This document shows positions 39,397-50,300 of a stretch of DNA of 64,000 bases, one piece after another. The notes beneath the pieces are model-generated. The model saw only the letters and a list, made by a program, of their open reading frames with translations. It made no database searches and had not been told where the DNA came from. The position numbers and the translations under genes are program-made. Every line of letters begins with the position of its first letter. The first letter of the stretch is position 1. This DNA comes from Ramazzottius varieornatus (lineage: Eukaryota > Tardigrada > Eutardigrada > Parachela > Ramazzottiidae), in the NCBI GenBank assembly GCA_001949185.1, contig BDGG01000002.1, forward strand, positions 8,851,990 through 8,915,989, read 5' to 3'.

Positions 39397-39635
39397 CTGT
39401 AGTGTGCGGAAAGGACAATTCAGATGTGGTCTGTTCAAGGCTGGTTCAATTTTCGGTAGTTGACAATGCACCTCTTGACAATGCAAACTGGCCGATAAAT
39501 CTCTTCCGGTTACATATCCTCAAAACGGAAATAACTCAAGATTCAGTGAGGAAAGCCCTCTCTAGAAAGGATGGAGTCGCCCCTTCCTCAAAAGGTCATA
39601 TGCATTTGGATATATAATCGATAGAACAAAGCCCG

Positions 39636-40830
39636 TCAGAGAGCATCAAAGTTAAATCTGGTGGAGGGAGCCAGGCTGGAGTGCCGGGAATGGCGGTCAG
39701 GTCGATAGATCTTTGAGACGGAGGAGGCTGGCGTCTTATACAGATGATTGCAGGTATGACAGCGCATGCGGCTTACTTGCTCTTCGTACTCCCACGACGA
39801 GTTTTGCAGTAGGCAACAGAAGACCGTCACCACAACCAAGATCAGGCCAAGGAAGCCCGTAAGCCAAGCTGCAGCCACAAGAGGATAATCACATTGAGGT
39901 CTCATTTAACCCGATTAACCTTCCGGAGATTAAGCTATAAATGGGATAACCTGATATCACAACGATGATGCTGGATGTCTTTTCGTACAGCTCCACTAAT
40001 GCATCAACACACCCGCCAACCGCAGAAAATTCGTCGGTCCTGTTACAGGATGCAGGAATTTTCTACAAAAAACACAAAAAGCCAATTTCATGTTGGCATT
40101 AAATTTGCACATTTCAGCCTGACAGAATCAGCAACCGATTACATGGGTACATAACGAAGTTTTCGGAGTTTTGACACGTTGCGCTACCGACGGGACTATA
40201 TAAGCATTTCACAAGAGGACGAAAAGGATCCGGAAGTGGGATCTTACCGAGAATGAGGTGAAATTCCAGTCCAGCGCTTTCTCGGCGCCGCAACACTGAC
40301 GTTCGGCCTGGATCTGGTCCAGCAGCTTGTCCCTGGAAGGAGTCAGTCTGCACTTTACCATTTGGCTTGTATTTACGTATTATGGTGTTGTGTTGATCGA
40401 TGAGCCTGACGAAGACGTACCCGCCGCTTTGCTGACCAAAGGGCGTTCCATAGTGGCGCATATAGTTTGAAATGACAGCTGTCAGCTTTGGCTTGAGGGT
40501 TCTGAGCTTCAAGTGGGTGAAAACGGCGGTGCCGCCATACAATAAGACAACCAGGAACAAGATGGTGAAAGACAATTTCATCAGCTTCAAGGACTGCTTC
40601 CTCAGTCCCAGCAGCCCAAGGAGCGAGGTGGCGACCAGCAGCAGGCTAGTGGCTAGCAGCGCGCACAGACTGGCGTAAGCGTAAGGTCCCTTCAGAGCTG
40701 CCGCCAAGCCGACAATGCACAGTGCGCTGCAGACCACTCCGGTCAGCAGCGAGACGGCACATAAGGCCACCGACAGACGGCGCAGATGGCGGAATTGCCG
40801 TCTCTGCAACTCCAACGACGTGCCTTCCAT
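39636..40830 (-). CDS. Tetraspanin
   Basis: Exons 40830-40421, 40332-40248, 40062-39951 and 39868-39636 join in phase to 279 residues. Three hydrophobic helices lie in exon 1 (ALCAVSLLTGVVCSALCIVG; ASLCALLATSLLLVATSLLG; LSFTILFLVVLLYGGTAVFT), then a large extracellular loop with the hallmark QCCG in exon 2, further cysteines in PASCN and GGCVD of exon 3, and the fourth helix (WLTGFLGLILVVVTVFCCLL) in exon 4. That gives a four-cysteine loop. Tetraspanins organise membrane microdomains. The first donor is GGCGG|GTACGT; reading straight through it leaves the frame that contains CCG. The cytoplasmic tail is Ser/Arg-rich. Not assigned to a specific member. Confidence 0.85.
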
Positions 40831-41971
40831 TACAAGAAGACAAGACGACGCTTCCCATCAATCCGCAAGTGTCATGACGAAAAGCAATTCCCAGGGAAAT
40901 CTGCAAAATTGATAGCTCGTTATACAGCCGAACGGCGCGCAACTTCATTGGGGCAACGCGACAAGAATACCTTTGAAAAATTTGGTCATCTACAACATTC
41001 CAAACGGTTTACTGTACTATGTCTCCTATCAGACAGCAGACAGAAATGTATATGAAATTGACGTCTAACGTACAGTAGGGTATATGATGCAAGGGGAATA
41101 GAAACACGGAAGGTGCTGATATCAGTGATATATATGTAGCGGAAGATTTTCAATCAAAAAAACCGTGGGTGTCATCATTAAGCACTATTGTTGCAGAACC
41201 TGTTTGCGTCAGTTTAGTATTTAAAAGGAACCATCGCTGCAATTACCAGTTATCCGTACACGGACGATGAGATATTATGAGACGGTAAAAATTATGGGAC
41301 CAGGCGGAAAGGACGGCAAAATGGAAATTCAAACGTAGAAAAGTGTCGAAAGATATCTTAATGTGGATTGGTCGCGTAAGTGCTTCCGTACCGCCGTAGC
41401 GAAAAAGCCTGTCCCATTATTTCCCATCGTACGTGTACTGGGGACGTGTGACACAGTCCATGATTTCATACGGATTGACTTCGTATCAATGCAGAATCAG
41501 CGATCAACAGCGCAGAGCTTGTCAACTAATAAGCGCGATGGCCGGAGGTAGCAGTCAGTCTGTATATTCTTCTTCCATAATAATACAGTATGTATACGGC
41601 GTAGCGGGTGCCTGCAGAGTGATAGGAAGATGGCCGCTCTAATGAGCTGCTCCTCTATCCACAGCACGGTACGTGGCAATTATGGGCAACCATTGTATGC
41701 ATCGCCCGTTTCTGACGTCGACGTCCGTTCCCCATGCGTGACACTGCACTGGGGAGCACAGATAGCAAAATGCACTACATGAATCACATGACCAACATCT
41801 GCATGCATTCATAGTAGAGGCGTGCACAGACCGAACTACCGATCATATAACGTCTAGATAGCATCACAGTTACTTTGGAGCACTACGTGCTTGATCTAAA
41901 AATAATAGCGTTTCGGAATGTACTGGAACGTTCATAAGCATGGCTGCATGTTGTCAGAAGAAAAATTTTGG
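40831..41971. other. Spacer upstream of the tetraspanin
   Basis: Presumed promoter of the tetraspanin plus unassigned DNA. A piece near 41281-41340 is related, inverted, to 38627-38670. No coding exon supported. Confidence 0.35.
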
Positions 41972-42595
41972 TCAATATTTCGAAATTAATGGCTCGTTAA
42001 TCAAAGATGCAAACTGTCCAGCGTAATATGCCAATGAGTTCCACGAAGAGTCGCTTGCCACGACGAACTCAGAATACGCTGATTCGCCCACTCCGAGACT
42101 CCATGAATTATATCTGTAACTGCCAACAACGTGCAAGGTGGCAGGGTCTGCAACAGATGTTGTGAGACTCAAGACCAGTGGCGCCACTCGGCTTCCCCAT
42201 GCATACCGCTACAAAGAAAAATTCAGATTGCAGCTTTTCGCTTATTCTTCCACATATTTTCACACAAATTTTCAAGCAGTTTCGACCGCGCTTTGACTCG
42301 TCTAAACACCCCTAAATATTCGACTGGAATGACTTTCGGTGGGGAAGACATGTCGCAGCGAGTGAAATGCAGTCTGCAGAATTCCATCATTGAGTAGCGA
42401 TCCCCAATATGCGTTAATCAGACCTACAACTATCCGAGCGTTTAAGCCACTTACATTCGTAAAGTGGTAACAGGATGGACCGATTACAAGCAGAGAAAAA
42501 ACAAGGATCGACAGCGCTGTGAGGCACAAACAGAAAACAACTCGAAAGGACAAAGTTGGTGGGTATTTTCCGGCCATTTCATATTGCACCGGCAT
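41972..42595 (-). CDS. Putative two-exon single-pass membrane protein
   Basis: Exon 42595-42455 encodes a short polar N-terminus and one long helix (VVFCLCLTALSILVFSLLVI) ending at a consensus donor (AAT|GTAAGT). Exon 42208-41972 follows a good acceptor (TTTCTTTGTAG) in phase and ends at a stop, giving 125 residues. The second part (RYNSWSLGVGESAYSEFVVA) would be luminal or extracellular. No family recognised. Support is splice consistency and hydrophobicity only. The start could be the later Met (MAGKYPP). Confidence 0.38.
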
Positions 42596-43259
42596 CTTTG
42601 GCTACTGTAGTTTGGTAAATCAGAGGTTTGACGCCTCTCCCTGATAGAATGTGGATGGGCGTGAAAAAATGTGATTATCACATCGGACATGACCGCCTAT
42701 TCAATGAGCGGTTAAGAACCGCGAATCTTGTTAGCCGGATTTAGCACTTGTTCCTCAGATGCAACAGCTGCATAAATAAATTTGAATATCTTTATTCATT
42801 GGATTGTAGCTAGTTTTCCTCCCTTCGGTTATGTTTTCTGGTTAACAGAATCATTATTAACGAGTTCTCGAATATTTATCATCAGGTCTCGTAAATCCAA
42901 CATGATGGCCCATGTGTCCGAACGGCCCGTGACCAGATTATCGGGACGTCACATACTGGCATCGTTGACCAAGATATCGACCATGCTCCTGTAATTTCTC
43001 CATATGCCGGAACACAGTTATTATTGGCTTTTCATTTAGCAGGTCACATCGGATGGCGGTGAGCGTTCCCTCTGTTGCGCTCTGGGCCACCTTTTCGCCA
43101 GGCTTCCCCATCTCGCCATAAGAGCTAAGGCTTCTGCGATGGCATATGCTAATAACTAGATGATGCTGCAGTAACTATTAAATGCCCTTCTGCCTCGCCA
43201 ACGCTCCATGTCGTCAAAATGGCTTCCTGAACTGCACTAGATAGAAGAAGGAATTTACA

Positions 43260-43673
43260 TGTACTGTATTACCTCCCAAAATTCATGTACGTCACAGCCA
43301 CCACTTTCTATACAGAGTTTGGGAGTCAACGGCAGGCATAACTAGCCACGTCAGCCTATTACGTCATCTCGGACTATGATATTTCCGAGATGGTTTAAAT
43401 TTTGCCGTCGATTCTAATCCTCGGGCGATTCTTCGTCTTTCTGATGTTTCAAATCACCAGGCGGAAATAACAAAACTAGGGAGAATTGAAAAGACTATTA
43501 TCGAACACAAAATCTGGTTTTTGAAGGAAGTCTTCGGCCGAACAGCTGATTTTCCGTTGACACAAGTGACGTCAATGACTTTAACGTCGGCAGGTTATCG
43601 CAAACGCAGCGTATACGTGTAAATAGAAATAGTGCTTGTGACGTACATGAATTTCGGGAGGTAATACAGTACA
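43260..43673. mobile_element. MITE, 414 bp (family A copy 2)
   Basis: 37-bp inverted ends: TGTACTGTATTACCTCCCAA on the left, TGTACTGTATTACCTCCCGA on the right (other strand), continuing AATTCATGTACGTCACA. One mismatch. The inner CTGTATTACC/CTCCCGAAATTCA matches the element at 4301-4430; the interior carries no ORF worth calling. Confidence 0.88.
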
Positions 43674-43931
43674 GCACTGTTTGTCGAGCTCATACACACA
43701 AAGAACACTTTGAGGCGTACCGTACGGGGCGTTGTCAGGAATCAGACTGCTTGATGAAACTGGCGGTTCTCCTCACAGACTCACAGTTCCTTGCACTGTA
43801 CGATGACGACACCCTTGCTCCGACGAAGACTTGGGCAGATCGTGGTAAAGGTGGCTGTCTTGGAAAAAGCAGCTATGGCACAATGGCCATTAGTTTATTC
43901 ATTGCTACAAATGACCGCTCCAGAGCGGTCA

Positions 43932-44100
43932 TACAGTGTACGACAAAATTAACCGTTAAAAATGGGCGTAAGAGTCCAGCTGAGCTAACTTACGACTCAG
44001 CCAACGAGAATTAGGTTTTGCTGCTTGCGCAAATTTCATTGGCTTTAACCATCTGGCTCCATACACCCATTTTTAACGGTCTATTTTGTCGTGCACTGTA
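43932..44100. mobile_element. MITE, 169 bp, Tc1-like ends (family E)
   Basis: TA then CAGTGTACGACAAAATTAAC on the left and TA then CAGTGCACGACAAAATAGAC on the right (other strand), extending through CGTTAAAAATGGG. CAGTG ends and TA flanks are typical of Tc1/mariner-derived MITEs. Confidence 0.85.
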
Positions 44101-44254
44101 TTGTCGCCAACCAGCCAGTTTAGGTGTTTTCAGACTATAACGGACACCAACCGATAACGAAGTTAAAGGAACAATATTTCGCCCTCCAACGCGTTTGATA
44201 GCCGCAAAGCACGATATGGTCACATTCGACTATGCGCTGTCGAGTCCAAAATAC

Positions 44255-44260
44255 TTTATT
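44255..44260 (-). terminator. UBQLN: Poly(A) signal for ubiquilin
   Basis: AATAAA on the minus strand, about 270 bp beyond the ubiquilin stop. Position fits a 3' untranslated region; not otherwise tested. Confidence 0.45.
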
Positions 44261-44525
44261 CACCATTTCACTGTCATAAACTGAAGAGAGGTTCTAATAA
44301 ATTAGATTACATCTGACTGCGATATTGTAGTCAATAAGCCATCGTTTGTCAGTGACAAAAGCACAGCTGAAATGACCAAAACATCCAAAGCAACAAGCAA
44401 AAGGACCATGTGATAGATGGATGACACAATTACTACAACAGAGAAGAGGATGGCTAAAATTTAACTAAGACAGAAAGGGGATATGACATGATCAAGCCAA
44501 AGCATGGAGAAAAAGTATCAAGGGC

Positions 44526-46581
44526 TTACTGGGAGAAAGCGCCACTTTGTAAGAGCCTCTCCACTGCGGCATTAACATCTCCAAAGGTGGCTAATAACGC
44601 CTGAAGATTGGCTTGACGGTTAGTGAAGCCCATCTGTTGCAGCGTTTCCAGCTCGGCACGGAAGCGTTCTTCGGGTGGTGCAAGAGGGACTGCCGGTGGT
44701 ACAGCCGGGCCTTGGCCACGCAGCATGGACTGGAACATGTCGTTCAAGCCAGCTGCAGCAGCCGAGCCTCCACTGTTACCTAAAGGTGAAGCCACAGCCG
44801 CAGGAAAGGCGCCCATGGCCGCCGGGAACATGGAAGGGGCCAGCTCGTTCAAGGTGCGATAAGCCTCGTTGAGCTGGCTCAAAGCTTGCATGCCGCGCGG
44901 ATCGGAAATGACGCGCATATACTCGGGGTTCTGCGTCATCTGCATGGCTCGCTGCATCATGTCGGGGTTGGCCTGCATCTGCCTCATCATCTCCTCCATC
45001 CCCGCCATGCCACCTGGTCCGCTTCCGCCACCTCCACCTCCGCCCAGCATGGAAAAGGGGTTAGCACTGCCTCCTGCAAAAGCATCACCAGACATGTTAC
45101 AAGCTTTGCAGCCCCCATGATGCATCATGCTGTACCTGCAGCTGAAGGTGCTGAAGATCGTCCAGCGTTCGGCGCCCAGGGATTGGGTAGTGGTTGAGCA
45201 TTCTCAGCGCGAGGAGGCTCAGTGTGGCCCGCGCTGCCCCCATTGTTGGCTCCGGCGTTGGCCACGTTGCCATTACTCAGACTAGCAAAAGGGTTCTGGT
45301 TGGACATGGCACTGTACATGGGCTCTTGGTAGTCGTTGTAGAAGCGTTGCAGCGCGTTGAAGCCACCGGGTAAACTTTCCAAATTGCTCAGTGCGCGATC
45401 GTAATTGCGCATCATCTCCTGCATCATGGCTGGGTTGCGCATTACCTGCAAAGCACCACCCATATGCTCTCCTAACTATCTCGAGGCAATGCTGAACAAG
45501 ACACTCAGCATGCTTCCCGATATCCTGGTCGGAATGGCCAGCACTAGCACTCGCAGCCTGAGTCTGATACCTGCCTGACCACGTGGATACTGGATACATC
45601 TACCATGACATCACCTGACATGACATGCTTACATGGCATTACTAAACTTATAGTGCGGAGCCAGCACGTGACGTCATAGTCAAATACGCTTTCCAACAGC
45701 ACTGTGATGTAATAAGCCAAGCTGATCTATGACGTCATACGCGACCTTATCGCCGTTAAGGGGAAAAGACTTGCCTGCATGGCTTGGCGCATGACATCTG
45801 GGTTGTTGATGGCATGGGACAATTCGGGATGTCTTTCCATCAGATTCTGCATTTGCGGATTGTTAGACACGACGTTGCGGATGACATCGGGGTTGTTCAT
45901 CATGTTCTGGATGAGAGGATTGTCCAGCAGCTGGTCAAAGTTGGGAGGCAGGTTGGGCATGCCTGGAATAGCGCTGGTGGCGGATGGTGTCGTCCCTGGG
46001 CCCGGCCGAAGACCTGTCTCTCCAAAAACCTCTGGTCAGAAGTCAATGGCGCTTCTGAAGGCCGTACAAAGGAGGCCTTACCTGCGGCTGTCTGGCCGGC
46101 AGCAGGTGATGTGGAGGAGGGTGCGTTGGGGAGGGTGGCTGTGGCAGCGCGCTGTGGTGGCGCCCTGACAACCAAATGCACGGAATGTTCATTCTTCACA
46201 CCATAACTTCTGACGCTTTCTTCGTCCTTCATGATCTTCCCACCATAGACCAGACACAACCTTTCCGGTGTTTCATTGTACAGCTTACTCACTTCCTCCC
46301 GCAACTACAACAAGCACTACCATTTAATAGCTACAGTAGAAGAAGACAGCCAATTATAATCGGCAATCAAATGACAAAACATCCATCCGACAACCTACCG
46401 TCCTAACCATGGCATCCGCTTCAACCTGAACAGTCTTTTCCTGGTTAGGTGTCTTGATCTTCAGTGTCCAAAGAGAAGATAAGCTGGATGGAGGGTGGGC
46501 AGGGGAATCTGAGGAGGTCGATGCTTCCTTGGCTGTCTTGTCACCGTCCGTCTCCATCTTGTCTCCATCGGTATTAGACAT
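44526..46581 (-). CDS. UBQLN: Ubiquilin (UBL-STI1-UBA proteasome shuttle)
   Basis: Exons 46581-46399, 46304-46082, 46031-45775, 45445-45136 and 45073-44526 give 506 residues. An N-terminal ubiquitin-like domain (about 22-98: [20 protein letters not shown] through NEHSVHLVV) is followed by a Pro/Ala linker, an STI1 region ([40 protein letters not shown]), a second STI1-like repeat ([20 protein letters not shown]), and a C-terminal UBA domain ([20 protein letters not shown]). It carries ubiquitylated clients to the proteasome and chaperones membrane proteins. The third intron (45446-45774) has a GC donor (CAG|GCAAGT); any other reading ends the protein after the first STI1 half. The codon before the chosen Met is not ATG. 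Confidence 0.93.
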
Positions 46582-47392
46582 CTTCCTCAACTATTCCTCA
46601 ACACTTTGTCCACCACAAAACACCTCGCAACAGTCGGATGGGATTAGAGTTTAGAACACAAGATAACCTGGACGAAATGTATGAAACGAAAAACGGGAAA
46701 ATAATGGAAAAAATCCAAATTAATTTTATATAGTGTGCAGCAGTGTCGGAAAAGTATCAATCAATGACACGTCACATTTTGGTTTTATATCGTGACCATC
46801 AGATACCGCACGGCCAACCATCGGTCTAGAAACGTCGACCACTGGACAACAACTGGAAGTAGCCAAGTACGAACAGAAGACTTCATCCTAAGAAGCTGCC
46901 TGGTTTCGTCTTTCCCCCAGACGTGGCCCAAAAGAAGAATCGGTAGTTGTTCGAGCTCATCTTCAATTATTCACAGTAAACTGGTCAGAAAGGAAAAAGA
47001 CGAACTTGTATTGTACATGACAGGGAAGTGCAAAAAAACATCGACGAGCTGCCGAATATGGCCCAGCTCGGCGTTGATTGGCTTGGATGCTGCCAGAGCC
47101 TACGGTTGATCAGTTGATGAACAGCACAAATAGTTTAGTGCAAGGCCATATTCAGCCGCTCGTCTCTGGCAAAAAGGCACAGTGGTAGGAACGACAGGGA
47201 CATCACAGACAAAAAAAGAGGGAAGAGCTGCTTCATATTATCAGATAAGTGACATGTTCATGGAAGTAAAACTAGAATCATTGCATGAGCAATGGCAGTA
47301 AAACAGCAAGAGTCTAAAGGCATCATAAATTAGGAATAAAGGTTTGGTAGGCACAGTGTCAATAATATCAAGCACCTTGGATCTAGTGCTGG
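46582..47392. other. Spacer between ubiquilin promoter and PLD 3' end
   Basis: About 800 bp; ubiquilin and PLD run the same way, so this holds the PLD 3' end and the ubiquilin promoter. No exon seen. Confidence 0.45.
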
Positions 47393-50300
47393 TCAAGTCC
47401 ATACATAGGAAGGAAGATACTGCAAGCAGTCAAGAGAATGAGCCTTGATGGAGCAGAAGTTGCAAGCGTAAGGGAAGAGGCAACTTACACTCTCGCGTGT
47501 CCTAAAGGCCGGTGTTAGGTTTTGATCCTTGAGAAAGTCGAGGGACAAGTGGCACAAGTAACCCTCAATGTCCTTCAGGCGTTGGCGCGAAGCAACGGGG
47601 TCGGTCTGGTACAGGTACTGCTTCTTGCTCCATTCAAAGAGCTTGTCAAAGTTGGAGACATTGTCGGCCGGTAGACTGCCAAAGACCTCTTCGTAAATCT
47701 GCTCGTTCTTGTGGGCTCGGGCATTCCACAGATTGTGGAAGAGCTCGGGGGAGACAGGGTCACCCACCACGGCGTCAGAGTTCGCATCGTTCCAGATACC
47801 CAAACATATCCTATCAAGCAAGCATAGAAAGAGGCCTATATAGCTGGATGGAAAAAGCCCTGTTACAGTATGTTGAGGCTGCTTACTTCATGAGACGTCG
47901 GCGGAAGCGACCACAGAAGCGACCCGACTGGTATGCTTGCCCATCCATCTTGATACAGTCTGACACGTCAAACTCCAAGTCTCTGACCAGGACGCCCACT
48001 TCACTGTCCCGCGTACCCAACATCGATCGGTCATTTCTATTGAAGAGAGACAAGACATATTGAACAGAGTGCAGAGCGACAATGCTCTTCATCAGGCACT
48101 TGCATGTTGGCGGAAGCGATGATGGCGCAGACATCATCCACCTGTTGGCCAGGAAAGAGGCAAGGTCAGACAATCAGGACGTGAGAATGGTCAAAGAGAG
48201 AGAGAGAGAGAGAGCCCGACAGTAGGCGACGCCTTACAATCATCAGTTTGCTATGAACATAGATCAGTTCCGTCACCAGTTTGCCATCAATCTCCCCGTA
48301 AGTACGCATGCCATTAAAGGATAGGTATTCTTTGGGATCGGCACCAATTTGCTGTAAGCGCTCCATCAGCGATCTCCCACCTCGGCAGATGCTCTGCCAA
48401 AGACAAGAAAAGCCTGCCATCTGTGCCAAGTGTCAGCGGGCAGTAGGTAGGTAAGGCCTCAGTTCTTACCATGTAGTTCCAATGCGTTATGGCTTGGACA
48501 GCCGCGCCGGCGTCGGTCCCGTATTCACCTTCGATGCCCGGCTTCAAGGGCATCACCACATAGACCTGCAGGTTCACCAGCTCGCACTTGCCTCAATAAA
48601 GTCGTATATTATACAGAACAAGTTCCATACCCGAAACTTTTGTCCTTCTCTACCACAGAAAAGAAGAAGGGGTTGGGGGCATTGCTTTAGGTTGTGAAAG
48701 ATGTATGTGACTTACTGGAAGGCTTTCTTTATGCGCTGAAAAAGCGCTTCGCCAATTCCGTTGGACACTCCTGAGCGTCTGTCGCCGTCCAACGTGATGA
48801 AGAACTGATTCTACAGAGAGAGAGAAGAAAGGACCTAAAGGCACAAGTTCAGTACAGAGAAGAGACGCAGATAATGTCTTAGCCACTTCGATGTAGATAA
48901 AGTGGCGAGCGGCCTGGATGGAGGCAATGTAGGCTTGATGGATGGAGTCTTCGACCTTGCCTGGCTGTAAGCCGGCTGACCAGGTGCAGACGCTACGGAG
49001 AATTTGTACTCGACAATTGTGGGTGCCTTCCAGTGTCCGACGATCGACGGCACAGGTGTCGTAAGAGCGAGGGATCAGGTAGCTGTAATTGTCGTCCCGC
49101 CGATTCCTTTCCACCTAAAGTAAATCAATCATCGTTCAGGCCAAGCCGTCAACGATAGCTGTACCGGCTCTTCAACCTTGCAAGCGTTCCACCGTTGGAT
49201 GAAATGACGGGCCAGGTCCCGAGCGGCTTCCTCATAGACGACGGCACCGGCGTCGTGCCAGGGCATTCGTGGCACAGCATGTCGATCCAGCTGGTCTATA
49301 ACAAGCAAAGGACAGAGAGCAACTATCAATTGATCAGCCATACAGAGATACGACAATACTCATTTCAAAAGGCATCCAACCTTCATCTGGCCTTTCAACG
49401 GCACCCTTGACGAAGCCCTGACGAATCTCGTTACAGTAGTCTTTGCCAATCCATAGCCTACCTACATGCAAGAATTAGCCTTCAAGCACAGCAGGACGAC
49501 AGCGGATAGAAAGGAATGCTTGCTACAAGGTTGAACTTACCCGATTTAGTAATGTTCATCTTATCCAAATCAGCGTCCGTCTGTGGCTGCTCGTTCTCCG
49601 ACACTCGCCTTTCCCTGCAAAGTCATCTTCAACAAGACCATCCCCTTCCATGACTTCAGCCCACCATACGTGGAGAAATTCTTACGTGGACATGAGGACA
49701 CCGTCACTCTCTTCCTTGATGGTACTGCGCTTTGCCAGTCGCAGGGCATTTTGCAACTACAAGATAGAAAGGACAAGACACAGTCATACGACGCTATGGG
49801 CAAAGTCTGGACAAGAGAGAGCTGACCAGTTTGGTGCTCCGTCGAAACTTGGGGCTGTCGCCTTCATGCAACTCCTTGACTTGGTCTTTGCTCAGTCGAA
49901 TGCGGTCACGACCATAGGCCACTTCTTCCTCCTCTTCCACTGCCTGCAGCTCCTGCTCGTTGCGCACAATCTTGTGGCTCGAGCCCGACGGTGCTGACAC
50001 TGATCGTCGAGAGAAGGACTCTTTGAGGCTAGACTTGTCTTTGCGGCGAGCAGCTTCCACCACGGCCGATAGTCGGGACAGGGCGGGCCCCTCTTTTGCT
50101 CCTTTGGCCAGGGCGTTCTTAGTGGAGGTGCTACGATGCAAAGTGACCCGGCCATCGGGCTCGTCGCTAGCCTTGATGGAGGGGAAACGCTGGCCCAGCC
50201 GCCACTTGCCATCGCTAATCTCTTCCTTGGCTCGCGCGTCACGCCACCTGTCGCCTCTCCTCAATTCCACTTCTTCCGGGGCGGCGTCTTCCTTGGCGCC

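Larger units (their letters stand above)
42596..44254. other. Repeat-rich spacer
   Basis: About 1.7 kb with two MITEs (43260-43673 and 43932-44100) and a short palindrome (GACCGCTCCAGAGCGGTC, about 43913-43930). No exon supported. Confidence 0.5.

Noticed and set aside
43911-43930. Palindrome GACCGCTCCAGAGCGGTC as a possible operator-like site
   Set aside because: An isolated short palindrome next to a MITE in a repeat-rich spacer; no further evidence of function.
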